Below, one piece after another: positions 8,522 to 18,319 of a stretch of DNA of 37,404 bases; the first letter of the stretch is position 1, and each line of letters opens with the position of its first letter. The position numbers and the translations under genes are program-made. A model generated the notes under the pieces. That model did no database searches and was not told where the DNA came from. It worked only from the letters and a program-made list of their open reading frames with translations. This DNA is from JADKIH01 sp031367345 (lineage in GTDB: Bacteria; Bacteroidota; Bacteroidia; AKYH767-A; 2013-40CM-41-45), in NCBI GenBank assembly GCA_031367345.1, contig JANLPR010000027.1:1-37404 (forward strand), written 5' to 3'.

Positions 8522-8911
8522 ATGGAATTCAAAGAACTAATCGTTTATCAGAAAGTACTTGAAGCTTATTCAAGACTGGAGACAAGCGTATTGTCCATAA
8601 AAGAACTCGATCGAAATTTGAAAGATCAATTAAAAAGAGCTTCAATTAATATTGTATTAAATATTGCCGAAGGGAGTAGTAGATTTAGTTACGCTAACAG
8701 AAAAAATTACCTTGTAATCTCTAGAGGTTCTGCATTTGAGTGCGTTGCCATACTCGACATTATTGGCCTTTCAACAAAACAAAATTTTTCTCAAATTGAA
8801 AACCTCCTAGAGGAGATTTCAAAAATACTTTATAAAATGATTTCAACGCTTAACAATCAAAAAAAGAAAATTACGGAGTTAAAAAGAGTGACGGCCGAAA
8901 TAGTTGCGTAG
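8522..8911 (+). CDS. Four-helix-bundle protein (S23/23S rRNA intervening-sequence family)
   Basis: A 129-residue, all-helical cytoplasmic protein. It has the family's hallmark segments in order: FKELIVYQKVLEAY at the start, LKDQLKRASINIVLNIAEGSSR in the middle (split here as helix 2 and the NIAEGS motif), and ISRGSAFECVAILDII in helix 3. Length matches the family (about 115-130). Members were first noted inside intervening sequences of 23S rRNA genes and also occur singly in many genomes. The fold is close to diversity-generating-retroelement Avd proteins, but no reverse transcriptase or variable-repeat target is in this window. The role is unknown. It lies directly behind the repeat cluster following tRNA-Asn. 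Confidence 0.88.
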   Translation: MEFKELIVYQKVLEAYSRLETSVLSIKELDRNLKDQLKRASINIVLNIAEGSSRFSYANRKNYLVISRGSAFECVAILDIIGLSTKQNFSQIENLLEEISKILYKMISTLNNQKKKITELKRVTAEIVA

Positions 8912-9104
8912 TTTATAACTGAAATTATATCAACATAATGAAACGTTGAAGGCAAAGCAGACTATCCAATCCAACAACAACTTAAAATAAAAGAATAAAA
9001 ATTATTTTTTTTGAAATGGTTGTCTAGAAAACTTGTTCAACGAACACAACTTACACCAAGAATAAACTTGCTCAACCCAACGCTTGTTTTTTATACTAAT
9101 TTTT

Positions 9105-9836
9105 TTACTTCACCAACCCCAAATTCTCATTCACCGCATCCCAGTTTATTACATTCCACCAAGCTTTGGTGTAGTCGGCACGCTTGTTTTGATATTTTAA
9201 ATAGTAAGCATGTTCCCAAACATCTAAGCCTAACAATGGTGTTCCTTTTAATTCTGATAAATCCATCAACGGATTATCTTGATTTGGTGTACTACCAATC
9301 TCTGCTTTTCCGTCTTTGTTTACAACAAGCCAAGCCCAACCCGAACCAAAACGTTTCATTGCGGCCTCTTCAAATTTTATTTTAAAATTATCGAATGAAT
9401 CAAATGAGCTCACAATAAGTTGTGCGACTTTTCCAGTTGGTGCACCACCACCACCCGGCTTCATTGTCTTCCAGAAAAATGAATGATTCCAATGACCTCC
9501 GCCGTTGTTGCGAATAGCAGTACTATATCTAGATGCATTTTGCACCAAGGCTTCTAAAGAAATATCGGCGTTCAGCTCCTGTATGGCTTTGTTTAAATTT
9601 GTTACATACGCTTGATGATGTTTGTCGTGATGTATCTCCATTGTTAATTTATCAATGTGCGGCTCTAATGCATCGTAGCTATAAGGTAACAATGGCAGAG
9701 TGAATTCTGAAAGAAGCATTTCATTTTCCAATTGTGAAGCCGCTTTTGCTGCTGAAGCAGAGAAAAATTGTGCACCTAGGCCTGCTAGAGCTAAAAAGGA
9801 TGATTTCTTGAGAAAATTACGACGAGAAGATTCCAT
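9105..9836 (-). CDS. Tat-exported Fe/Mn superoxide dismutase
   Basis: From the ATG at 9836 the protein has 243 residues and starts with a twin-arginine signal (SRRNFLKKS, hydrophobic stretch, SASAAKA). A start at 9857 is unlikely because that ATG falls inside the -7 box at 9862-9855. The SOD domain keeps all four metal ligands: H69 in MEIHH, H118 in HWNHSFFW, and D205 and H209 in LDVWEHAYY. The GGGHWNH and TPNQDNP segments favour a manganese or cambialistic enzyme over a strict iron enzyme. It converts superoxide to oxygen and hydrogen peroxide, here outside the cytoplasm. It is a monocistronic gene. Confidence 0.92.
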   Translation of the reverse strand: MESSRRNFLKKSSFLALAGLGAQFFSASAAKAASQLENEMLLSEFTLPLLPYSYDALEPHIDKLTMEIHHDKHHQAYVTNLNKAIQELNADISLEALVQNASRYSTAIRNNGGGHWNHSFFWKTMKPGGGGAPTGKVAQLIVSSFDSFDNFKIKFEEAAMKRFGSGWAWLVVNKDGKAEIGSTPNQDNPLMDLSELKGTPLLGLDVWEHAYYLKYQNKRADYTKAWWNVINWDAVNENLGLVK

Positions 9837-9854
9837 AATTGATAAGTTTAACTT

Positions 9855-9862
9855 CAAACTTA
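9855..9862 (-). promoter_or_regulatory. -7 element of the superoxide dismutase gene
   Basis: The minus strand reads TAAGTTTG, matching TAnnTTTG. It places the transcript start near 9851 and supports ATG 9836 as the start codon. Confidence 0.5.
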
Positions 9863-10023
9863 CTCAAATATTCATCTTAAAACATGAATATTTAAAAGAT
9901 TTTAAACCTCACTCATTACCTAACAATACATTTAAAAAGGTATTTAGTATCTTTACTGCATAACACGAGTCTCTGAAAATTAATATTGGACCTTGTATTA
10001 TTATGATTGCCCTAAAATTCATT

Positions 10024-10050
10024 TTTGAAAACACATTAAGTGTAACTTTG
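10024..10050 (+). promoter_or_regulatory. Promoter of the lamin-tail/CotH gene
   Basis: TTTG at 10024-10027 and TAACTTTG at 10043-10050 match the -33 and -7 consensus with a slightly short 15-base spacer. The ATG is 20 bases downstream. Confidence 0.5.
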
Positions 10051-10070
10051 CAACCTTAAAAAAAATATTA

Positions 10071-13000
10071 ATGAAAAGCATACGCTTTCTTTTCTCCCTA
10101 ATTCTAATAGAAGCTGGTTTTATTTTGTCGGCAAAGTCTCAGATTGTCATCAATGAACTGTCGCCATCAAATTCTACAACAATCGAAAATGGAATTGGAA
10201 ACTTCGACGATTGGATTGAGATTTATAACAAAGGTAATTCTGCAGTAAACCTTCAAGGTTATAGCCTTTCCGACCTTCAGTCGCTTCCATTACAATTTGT
10301 TTTTCCTGCGCATACACTTCAACCCGATTCGCATTTGGTGGTTTTTGCAAGTGGAAAAAATAAAACGAACATTGTTGATCATTGGGAAAGCGCTGTTAGT
10401 GCATCCAATATTTGGAAATTCTACGCCTCTAATCCTGCGCCTGATACTAATTGGAGAAATCTTTCTTTTAATGATGCATCATGGCCTTCTGGACCCGGAG
10501 GAATTGGTTTTGGTGATGGCGACGATCAAACAATTATTTCTCAGGGTAGAGTTGTTCTCATGAGAAAAACATTTACGATTGCTGATACTTCTCAAATTGT
10601 AAGTGCAATTTTGTCAATGGATTATGACGATGGATTCGTTGCTTACATTAATGGAGTAGAAATAGCACGTGCTAATGTTGGCATTGTTGGAGTACGACCG
10701 GCATATAACGACCTAGCCACGCTTAGCCACGAAGCACAACTTTATCAAGGTCTTCGTCCCGACTCATTTATTATTGATTTCGCATTTTTAAAAAGTATTC
10801 TAATTCAAGGAACAAATGTTTTTGCTGTAGAGGTTCACAATCAAACACCTTCGTCAAACGATCTATCATCAATCCCATATTTAAATTTTGCAATGAGAAA
10901 TCCCGGAACTTTTTATAGTCCGGTACCTTCTTTTTTTATTGCTCCACCTAAAGAATATTATAATGCTAATTTTAAACTAAGCAAGTCGGGCGAAACGGTT
11001 TTTCTGTTCGATAACATAACTCAACTAATAGATTCAATTAGGTATACTGCTATCGCAGCAGATAATTCCATAGGTAGAATACCTGATGGAAATTTGAGCT
11101 GGTGTATAATTAATACGTCATCACCCGGAAGCACAAATAATAACGCAATTTGTTATACCGGGTATGCAGCGGCTCCGCTCTTTTCTTTGGCATCAGGATT
11201 TTATCCGAGTGCTCGATTTGTTTCTCTTTCTTCTGTTCAATCGGGAATAATTCGTTATTCAGTAAACGGGGACGAACCAACTACTTCTTCTCAAGTTTAC
11301 TCCGGTCCAATTTTAATGACCAATACCACTGCAATAAGAGCAAGACTATTCAAACCCGGGTACCTTCCATCCCCAATAGTTACAAATACCTATTTCATAA
11401 ATGAAGACGTACACCTACCTGTTTTTGCAATTAATACCGACTCATTAAATTTATGGGATTACAATACGGGTATCTATGTATTAGGTCCAAATGCACAACC
11501 CAACTATCCATATTTGGGAGCTAACTTTTGGCAGTCATGGCAAAAAAATGCGTCTATAGAATATTATGATAAAGCAAAAGATAAAATTTTATCGTTCGAT
11601 GCAACGATTGCGAATTTTGGGAATTATTCGCGCGCACATCCTCAAAAAAGTTTAGAAATTAGATTGAGTAGTCGTTATGGTCAGTCATCCGTTAATTATC
11701 CATTGATTCCGGATAAATCATTTATCACAAAAACCAGCGACATCATTTTAAGAAACTCCGGTACAGACTTTAATATCGTACACTTTCGTGATGCCTTTAT
11801 GGAGCGAGTGTTGAAAAGAACAAACACCGGTTACGTAGGAACCGAGCCTGCTGTTTTGTTTTTGAATGGTGCTTTCTGGGGAGTGTATACTATCAATGAA
11901 AACCACGACCAACACTGGATGGAGAATAACTTCGGCTATAAAGAAAGTGAAATAGATTATATAAAAGAGTATGGTTCTACAATAGAGCCCAAGGCTGGAA
12001 CAAGCACTTATTTTTTCAATACGTTTAACTACGTTATCAATGCAGATAGCTCTTCAACTAATTTTTATCAGTATATTGATTCAACATGGGATCTAAAAAA
12101 TGTAATTGATTATTGGGCAGCGGAAACGTACTATAATAATGGTGATTGGATTGGTGACTGGACGAACAATATTAAAATGTGGAGACCATTAGCAAGCGGA
12201 GGCAAGATGCGCTATTTGGTTTATGACCTTGATTTTGGTTTAGGCTATGATGCAAACTTCACGGAGAATCGACTTCAAAAAGCATTACACCCTACGGCTA
12301 CATGTTATTCATCACAGTTGTTTAATGGTTTTCTAAGAAACTTACGAATTAAAGAAGAGTTTATAAATCGTTATGCAGATTTGATTAATACAGTTTTTCT
12401 TCCGTCGCAAATGTTACCGATCATGCATCAGTTTCAAGATAGCATGGCTTATGATATGCCAAAACATTTTGCAAAATTCGGAAGTAACATGACTGATTGG
12501 CAAGCGCATATTAATGCCATGGTCAATTTTATTAATCTGCGTGCTGATACTGCAAGAGGTGCTATAGTTAATGAATTTGGACTTCAAGGAAAAGTTAGCT
12601 TGACTCTTAATGTGAGTCCTGCATCAGCAGGGAGAATACAAATTTCTACGGTTGTTCCCGACAGTTATCCATGGACCGGCGTATATTTCAATGGTAATCC
12701 GGTAACAATAACAGCAATTCCAAATCCCGGCTACACTTTTAATCATTGGTCTTCACCTTTTGTAATTGGTACGAATGACCCAAGACCAATTACAACTTAT
12801 AACTTCACTTCGAATGATAATATCACAGCATTTTTTACTGGTAGTCCTGTTACACCGCAAATTGCAATTTCTGAAATTAATTACCATTCATCGACTACAC
12901 TTAATTCCGGTGATTGGTTAGAATTACATAATTACAGTAACTCATCAATTAATATTTCAGGATGGCAGTTGAAAGATGAAAATGGATATAACACATTTTT

Positions 13001-14978
13001 ATTTCCTGTTGGAACAGTGATTCCTGCAAATGGATATTTAGTAGTGGCTGCTGATTTAATTAAGTTCACAGAAGTTTATCCTACGGTTACAAATTTTATT
13101 GGTCCGTTAGGATACAATTTGAGCAATTCCGGTGGACAAATTAGACTATTAAAAAATGATGGGAGCAATTATTTGTCATTCTATTTTCAGGAATCAACAC
13201 CATGGCCTCCCTCTGCAGATGGGTTAGGTTATACTTGTGAGTTGAGTAATAACACTGCAGATCCTGCTGATGGTAACAGCTGGTTTGCCGGATGTCTTGG
13301 AGGTTCGCCAGGAAGAGCATTCTCAGGTGCGTTGGCAACGACAGCCGTTGTTAGTGGAAGCACAACTTTTTGTGTTGGCGGAAGTGTAACATTGAGCGCA
13401 CCATATTTTCCCGGATACAGTTATCAATGGTTTAGAAATAATAATCCTATAGTGGGAGCTAATGATACTGTTTATACATCAACTGTTGCGGGAACATTTA
13501 ATATCCAGATTAACAACGGTGGCTGTAGTAGCTTGTCTCAATCGATCAGTGTAACAGTAGTAACGCAGGGAGCTGCGCCAATTGCAATTGATAAAGATAG
13601 ATGTGGAGAAGGAGTGGTTACGTTAACGGCAACTGCGCCTGATTCCATTTATTGGTATGCTACACCAGGTGGACCTATTATTGGATATGGACCTACTTTC
13701 ACAACGCCATATCTTACCGGAGCGAGAAGTTTTTATGTGCAAACAAGTTTGATGTGTCCGAGTCCATTAGTTATGGTTACTGCAACGGTTAGTCAGATTA
13801 CAGCAAGCCCTGTAGTTTCTGATCAAAACAGATGTGGTCCAGGTAATGTGATATTGAACGCAACAGATACAGCGCAAATAAACTGGTATAATGCGCTAAC
13901 AGGTGGGGCACTTATTAATAGTGGAAGTTTTTTTGTTACGGGTTTTATTCCACACGACACAATTTTTTATGTCGAAGCCGGAACACATTGTCCAAGTCCG
14001 AGAATTCCATTGAATGTTAGCATTACTTCGTCGCCGGTTCCAACAATTACCGATGCAGAAAGGTGTGGACCTGGAAGCTTAGTGCTTTCAGCAATTTCAT
14101 CTGATCCTGTATTTTGGTATGATAGTTATTTCGGAGGAAATCAGGTAGGAAGTGGGTTTAATTATATAACACCATCGTTATCTGTAACAACTACATATTA
14201 TGCTGAAGCAGTAGGAGCATGTGCGAGTGAACGTGTTCCTGTAATTGCTACTGTGAGAAATATTCCTGCGCCACCTATCACTACCGATTCGTCGAGGTGT
14301 GGGAGGGGAAGTGTAGTTCTTAATGCCGTTTCTTCGGGACAAGTTTATTGGTATGACGCTCCGGTTGGAGGAAACTTGTTGAGCATAAATTCTACTTTGA
14401 ATACTCCTATTATAAACTCAAATACGACTTACTATGCGAGTTCATTTTATATTTGCGAAAGTGCACGAGTGCCGGTACAAGCGTTTGTAATTCCTTTGCC
14501 GTTTATTTCATTAGGAAATGATACAGCAATAGAAACGGGAACAACATTAATTCTGGATGCCGGCTTACACGATCAATATTTGTGGTCGACTGGTGAAACA
14601 TCGCAATCAATTTCTGTTGATAGTGCGGCGGTTTACTCTGTTCTGGTTACAGATGTAAATGGATGTAGTATTTCGGATTCGATAGGTATTACTTTGTTCG
14701 TTTATATAAATGAAACTAATGGAGAAACAACACAACCAATTATTTTTCCGAATCCGGGTGTTGGTTATTTCCAACTAAAAATTTATTCGGAGCAAAATGA
14801 AAATGGGTTATTAAGCATAATTGATGCAACCGGAAAATTAATTTTCAAGAGAAATGTTGGATTGAATCAAGGATTAAATTCCGAAAAAATAGATTTGAAT
14901 AATATTGCTTCAGGAATTTATTATTTAAAAATTTCTACAAAAAATTCAATTCAGACATTGAAATTGATAATTGAATAA
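10071..14978 (+). CDS. Secreted lamin-tail, CotH-kinase-like, Ig-repeat protein with T9SS sorting domain
   Basis: The protein has 1635 residues with a signal peptide at 1-23. Modules in order: a lamin-tail domain (25-115, INELSPSN to DWIEIYNKG); a galactose-binding-like sandwich (about 120-270); a chitobiase C-terminal-like module (about 365-445, YSVNGDEPTTSSQVYSGP); a CotH-like kinase domain (about 450-835) with MRYLVYDLDFGLG near 713-725; a second lamin-tail domain (about 953-1050); an Ig module; four tandem Ig-like modules of about 75 residues starting RCGxG; a PKD-like module; and a T9SS sorting domain from FPNPGVGYF. CotH of spores is a secreted atypical protein kinase. Activity here is inferred only. 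The substrate is unknown. A terminator follows. Confidence 0.88.
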   Translation: MKSIRFLFSLILIEAGFILSAKSQIVINELSPSNSTTIENGIGNFDDWIEIYNKGNSAVNLQGYSLSDLQSLPLQFVFPAHTLQPDSHLVVFASGKNKTNIVDHWESAVSASNIWKFYASNPAPDTNWRNLSFNDASWPSGPGGIGFGDGDDQTIISQGRVVLMRKTFTIADTSQIVSAILSMDYDDGFVAYINGVEIARANVGIVGVRPAYNDLATLSHEAQLYQGLRPDSFIIDFAFLKSILIQGTNVFAVEVHNQTPSSNDLSSIPYLNFAMRNPGTFYSPVPSFFIAPPKEYYNANFKLSKSGETVFLFDNITQLIDSIRYTAIAADNSIGRIPDGNLSWCIINTSSPGSTNNNAICYTGYAAAPLFSLASGFYPSARFVSLSSVQSGIIRYSVNGDEPTTSSQVYSGPILMTNTTAIRARLFKPGYLPSPIVTNTYFINEDVHLPVFAINTDSLNLWDYNTGIYVLGPNAQPNYPYLGANFWQSWQKNASIEYYDKAKDKILSFDATIANFGNYSRAHPQKSLEIRLSSRYGQSSVNYPLIPDKSFITKTSDIILRNSGTDFNIVHFRDAFMERVLKRTNTGYVGTEPAVLFLNGAFWGVYTINENHDQHWMENNFGYKESEIDYIKEYGSTIEPKAGTSTYFFNTFNYVINADSSSTNFYQYIDSTWDLKNVIDYWAAETYYNNGDWIGDWTNNIKMWRPLASGGKMRYLVYDLDFGLGYDANFTENRLQKALHPTATCYSSQLFNGFLRNLRIKEEFINRYADLINTVFLPSQMLPIMHQFQDSMAYDMPKHFAKFGSNMTDWQAHINAMVNFINLRADTARGAIVNEFGLQGKVSLTLNVSPASAGRIQISTVVPDSYPWTGVYFNGNPVTITAIPNPGYTFNHWSSPFVIGTNDPRPITTYNFTSNDNITAFFTGSPVTPQIAISEINYHSSTTLNSGDWLELHNYSNSSINISGWQLKDENGYNTFLFPVGTVIPANGYLVVAADLIKFTEVYPTVTNFIGPLGYNLSNSGGQIRLLKNDGSNYLSFYFQESTPWPPSADGLGYTCELSNNTADPADGNSWFAGCLGGSPGRAFSGALATTAVVSGSTTFCVGGSVTLSAPYFPGYSYQWFRNNNPIVGANDTVYTSTVAGTFNIQINNGGCSSLSQSISVTVVTQGAAPIAIDKDRCGEGVVTLTATAPDSIYWYATPGGPIIGYGPTFTTPYLTGARSFYVQTSLMCPSPLVMVTATVSQITASPVVSDQNRCGPGNVILNATDTAQINWYNALTGGALINSGSFFVTGFIPHDTIFYVEAGTHCPSPRIPLNVSITSSPVPTITDAERCGPGSLVLSAISSDPVFWYDSYFGGNQVGSGFNYITPSLSVTTTYYAEAVGACASERVPVIATVRNIPAPPITTDSSRCGRGSVVLNAVSSGQVYWYDAPVGGNLLSINSTLNTPIINSNTTYYASSFYICESARVPVQAFVIPLPFISLGNDTAIETGTTLILDAGLHDQYLWSTGETSQSISVDSAAVYSVLVTDVNGCSISDSIGITLFVYINETNGETTQPIIFPNPGVGYFQLKIYSEQNENGLLSIIDATGKLIFKRNVGLNQGLNSEKIDLNNIASGIYYLKISTKNSIQTLKLIIE

Positions 14979-15000
14979 TTCTATTAATTCAATAAATGAA

Positions 15001-15035
15001 AAGGAGCGGTTGAAATTTTTAACCGCTCCTTTTTT
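15001..15035 (+). terminator. Rho-independent terminator
   Basis: A perfect 11-bp stem, AAGGAGCGGTT with AACCGCTCCTT, has a 9-nt loop and runs into six T. Confidence 0.92.
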
Positions 15036-15405
15036 ATACGTTATTGATTTTACTCAAGGCCTTTGACGAAAATTATTTTTTATGGTGATTTTTAAAGCAA
15101 ATTGAATCGCAAATTTTTCTTTCAATTCGAGATCCAATTTTTTGTAGCGAATCAAATTTGTTGTGTTAATCTTATTTGACGATAACGATCTACTATTCTT
15201 CGAATATTTTTTTAGAAGAAATGTTTCTTGGTAATCTTATCATTTCTCTTGGTAAAAATATTTCCCCGTTTTGTGAAATGCTGTTATACGCCTAAAATTC
15301 AAGTATAAATTGGCGAAAGGATGAAGTCGTCTTTTAAATTGCGAGAAACCAATTTTGTTAAAACGTATTTTTTATTAAATTGCCTGCGTCTGCTAATCTA
15401 TGTTT
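15036..15405. other. Intergenic region, no gene recognised
   Basis: AT-rich spacer between the terminator and the phosphatase gene. The only structure I see is an imperfect direct repeat around TTCTTGGTAA (about 15226-15255). An in-frame upstream ATG at 15321 exists but was not chosen as the gene start. Confidence 0.5.
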
Positions 15406-15413
15406 TAAATTTG
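15380..15413 (+). promoter_or_regulatory. Possible promoter immediately before the phosphatase start
   Basis: TTG at 15380-15382 and TAAATTTG at 15406-15413 fit the -33/-7 consensus with a 23-base spacer. The -7 box ends three bases before ATG 15417, so a transcript from it would be leaderless. Confidence 0.35.
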
Positions 15414-15416
15414 ATC

Positions 15417-17873
15417 ATGAAATCTACCATTCAAAAGGTGAAAGCGTTGTTTTGCGTTCTCTCTGTAGTGTTTTTTATTCAAATGCAAAGTTCTAATGCT
15501 GCGTGTAATTTACCCGTGGGTCTTTCAACAACAAACATTACCGTTAACAGTGCCAAATTTAATTGGGCTTCTACTGTTGCTGATAGTTTTCTTGTTCGTT
15601 ATAACGAAACAGGAACAACTAATTACATTTATAAGACGGTGTCTTCCGGTACTGCAACATCTTTAAGTATTACAGGCTTATATCCATCAACTTCTTATCA
15701 ATGGGTTGTGAGAACATATTGTTCGGGAGGTTCTTCCGGCGGTTATCAAGCTACTCCTGCTTCATTTACAAGTGCAATTGGAACGTTGTCATGTGTGATT
15801 CCCAATCGAACAGCTACTACTAATATTACTTCGAATACTGCAAGTGTTTCATGGAATTTAAATGTTTTAGCCGACACTTTTATGATTCGTTACAATGTAA
15901 CGGGTGCGACTTTGTATACATGGGTAAAAGTTATTGGCTCGGTACATTCATATACGATCGCCGGCCTTCTTCCTAATACATCTTATGATTGGGTGGTTCG
16001 TTGTATTTGTGTTGCAAATCCATTGCAGTCATATAGTGTTGTAAATAATTTTGTAACGCTGTCTTCTACTTGCGGTGTTGTAGACCCCTATTATTTTTCA
16101 ACAACAAATCTTGTTGCAACATCAGCAACTATTGGTTGGGGGGTAGTGACTTCTGCATTGAGTTATAATATTAGGTATGCGGTTCGTTATTCAAATAATT
16201 GGGTGACATCGAATACTGCTGCACTTACAAAAATATTGACCAACCTTTCTCCCTCTACATGGTATGAGTTTCAAATTCAAGTTGTATGTTCTTCCGGAGC
16301 AAGTGCATGGAGTACCAGTGGAATTTTTCAAACTCCGGCGCTCGCAATTACTTTAACTCGCGGGCCATATCTTAATCTTTCTACTACAAATAGTATTTTT
16401 ATTCGATGGAGAACAAACAATGCTTGTGACAGTAAGATCACTTATGGTACTTCTTCAACAAGTTTGACATATATTAAGACTGATGTTACATCTACTACAG
16501 AACATGTAGTTCAATTAACGGGCTTAACACCCAATACAAAATATTTTTATTCAGTAGGAAGTGCTACAACAGTTTTACAAGCTGATACCGGAAACTATTT
16601 TCATACAAACCCTGTTGTTGGATCAACTGCTCCTGTAAGAATTTGGGCAATTGGAGATTTTGGTGTTAACTCAAATGCTCAAAACCTAGTTCGTGATGCT
16701 TATAGAAATTACACCGGAACAACACCAACTAATCTTTGGTTGTGGCTGGGCGATAATGCTTATTCTGACGGAACGGACGCTGAATATAGTTCGAATGTTT
16801 TTGCTAAATATCCATATCAAATGAAGAACATGGTTATTTGGCCTGCCACAGGAAATCACGATTTACATACAGCAAATGCTAGTACACAAACGGGGCCGTA
16901 CTTCGATATTTTTACTCTTCCAAAAGTTGCCGAGGCCGGTGGATTGGCAAGCGGAACGAAGGCGTATTACTCTTTTAACTATGCAAATATTCATTTCGTT
17001 TGTTTGGAATCAACTGATGCGGTATTCCGCGCAACGGGTGGGGCAATGTTAAACTGGTTAACGAATGATTTAAATTCAAATACTCAGCGTTGGACAGTAG
17101 TTTATTTTCATCACCCTCCATATTCAAAAGGATCGCATGATTCGGATGTTGATATTGAGATGCAAGAAGTGCGGACAAATGTTATTCCAATTCTTGAAAA
17201 TAAAAATGTTGATTTAGTTTTATCCGGACACTCACATTCGTATGAGCGCTCTATGATGTTGAAGGGTCATTACGGAGTTGAATCTACATTCAATCCTACA
17301 ACAATGGCCGTTAATAGCGGAAGTGGAGTCTATCCGGCTTCATATACAAAGTCGTCGCCTTCTTTTGCAGGAACTGTTTATGTAATATGTGGTGTCTCCG
17401 GTCAGCTAGGTGCAACAAGCGCCGGATGGCCGCACAATGCTATGTATAGTTCTTCTGTATCTGTTTATGGATCACTTGTTATTGATGTCGTTGGAGATAG
17501 ATTGGATTGCAAATTTTTAACCTATACAGGTTCTATCTACGATCAATTTACAATTCAAAAATCGGGAACTCCTTTTGCACCGCGGCTGGCTTCGTCAGAT
17601 GTCGAGGGGGCTCAAGAAAACCTTTCTACGTTTCCTAATCCGGTGAATGATGTTTTAAATATTCGATATGTGATAAATGAAAGCAGTGATGTGAATATTG
17701 AAATTTCTGATGTTACTGGAAAAGTGGTTTATGCTATGGCTGCAGGATCTCAAAGTAGTGGGGAGCATGAGTTGGTTATTCAACGAGCAGTTATTGATTT
17801 GCCTGGCGGTATGTATTTAATGAAACTTATTTCCGGTGATGGATCTATATCTAAGAAAATTGTTTTAGAATAA
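15417..17873 (+). CDS. Secreted purple acid phosphatase-like metallophosphoesterase with fibronectin III and T9SS domains
   Basis: 818 residues from ATG 15417, chosen because MKSTIQKVKALFCVLSVVFF to SSNA is a clean signal peptide; the frame is open to an ATG at 15321. Three fibronectin type III modules (about 30-315) precede a purple-acid-phosphatase N-terminal domain (LTRGPYLN) and the metallophosphatase core. Metal-site motifs are complete: GDFG at 413-416, GDNAY at 445-449, GNHD at 479-482, HH at 565-566 in YFHHPPY, and GHSH at 604-607 in SGHSHSYERS. The last 80 residues (FPNPVNDVLNIRY to KKIVLE) are a T9SS sorting domain. It should hydrolyse phosphate esters at or outside the cell surface, probably for phosphate supply. 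No phosphate-regulon site was identified. Confidence 0.9.
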   Translation: MKSTIQKVKALFCVLSVVFFIQMQSSNAACNLPVGLSTTNITVNSAKFNWASTVADSFLVRYNETGTTNYIYKTVSSGTATSLSITGLYPSTSYQWVVRTYCSGGSSGGYQATPASFTSAIGTLSCVIPNRTATTNITSNTASVSWNLNVLADTFMIRYNVTGATLYTWVKVIGSVHSYTIAGLLPNTSYDWVVRCICVANPLQSYSVVNNFVTLSSTCGVVDPYYFSTTNLVATSATIGWGVVTSALSYNIRYAVRYSNNWVTSNTAALTKILTNLSPSTWYEFQIQVVCSSGASAWSTSGIFQTPALAITLTRGPYLNLSTTNSIFIRWRTNNACDSKITYGTSSTSLTYIKTDVTSTTEHVVQLTGLTPNTKYFYSVGSATTVLQADTGNYFHTNPVVGSTAPVRIWAIGDFGVNSNAQNLVRDAYRNYTGTTPTNLWLWLGDNAYSDGTDAEYSSNVFAKYPYQMKNMVIWPATGNHDLHTANASTQTGPYFDIFTLPKVAEAGGLASGTKAYYSFNYANIHFVCLESTDAVFRATGGAMLNWLTNDLNSNTQRWTVVYFHHPPYSKGSHDSDVDIEMQEVRTNVIPILENKNVDLVLSGHSHSYERSMMLKGHYGVESTFNPTTMAVNSGSGVYPASYTKSSPSFAGTVYVICGVSGQLGATSAGWPHNAMYSSSVSVYGSLVIDVVGDRLDCKFLTYTGSIYDQFTIQKSGTPFAPRLASSDVEGAQENLSTFPNPVNDVLNIRYVINESSDVNIEISDVTGKVVYAMAAGSQSSGEHELVIQRAVIDLPGGMYLMKLISGDGSISKKIVLE

Positions 17874-17883
17874 ATAGGTTCAC

Positions 17884-18300
17884 TTTTTTGCTATGGACAA
17901 TTTGCTTGCTAGTTGTTTGATGTTTTTAGACACAGAGTGCACGGATTACACGGAGAAAAACACGGAGAAATGCAATCGCATATTATTTTTTGCTTTAGAT
18001 AAATTGCTTGCTAGTTGTTGATGTGAATTTAAACACAGAGGGCACGGAGAACACGGAGAAAAACACGGAGAAATGCCATCACATATTATTTTGCTATAGA
18101 CAATTTGCTTGCTAGTTGTTGATGTGAATTTAAACACAGGGGGCACGGAGAACACGGAGAAAAACACGGAGAAATGCAATCACATATTATTTTGCTATTG
18201 ACAATTTGCTTGCTAGTTGTTGGATGTTTTTAAACACAGAGGGCACGGATTACACGGAGAAAAACACGGAGAAGAGCACTGAGAAGTTCATGGAGAAAAA
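17884..18300 (+). repeat. Tandem array A: four units of about 101 bp with CACGGAG cores
   Basis: The landmark GCTTGCTAGTTGTT recurs at 17904, 18006, 18107 and 18208, spacings of 102, 101 and 101 bp. Each unit runs from GACAATTTGCTTGCTAG through AAACACAGAGGGCACGGAG and two or three ACACGGAGAAA motifs to a CATATTATTTT tail. The last unit decays (GCACTGAGAAGTTCATGGAG). The array fills the convergent spacer between the phosphatase gene and the NTF2-like gene. There is no coding signal and there are no unique spacers. Confidence 0.93.
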
Positions 18301-18319
18301 ATTGTGTGAGAAGGAAAGA

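Noticed and set aside
8522..8911. Avd accessory protein of a diversity-generating retroelement
   Set aside because: The folds are related, but no reverse transcriptase, template repeat or variable repeat is present within the window.
9011..9385. 124-codon open frame on the plus strand
   Set aside because: It runs antisense through the superoxide dismutase gene and has a low-complexity sequence without any family features.
15321..15416. Upstream in-frame start for the phosphatase protein
   Set aside because: It would add 32 residues ahead of a clean signal peptide that begins at ATG 15417.
17946..18179. 77-codon open frame on the minus strand rich in FSVFFSV repeats
   Set aside because: It is simply the translation of the CACGGAG tandem array, with no start signal, no domain and a period equal to the DNA repeat.
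17884..18300. Possible CRISPR array
   Set aside because: The units are about 101 bp and nearly identical over their full length, with no short constant repeat alternating with unique spacers and no cas genes nearby.
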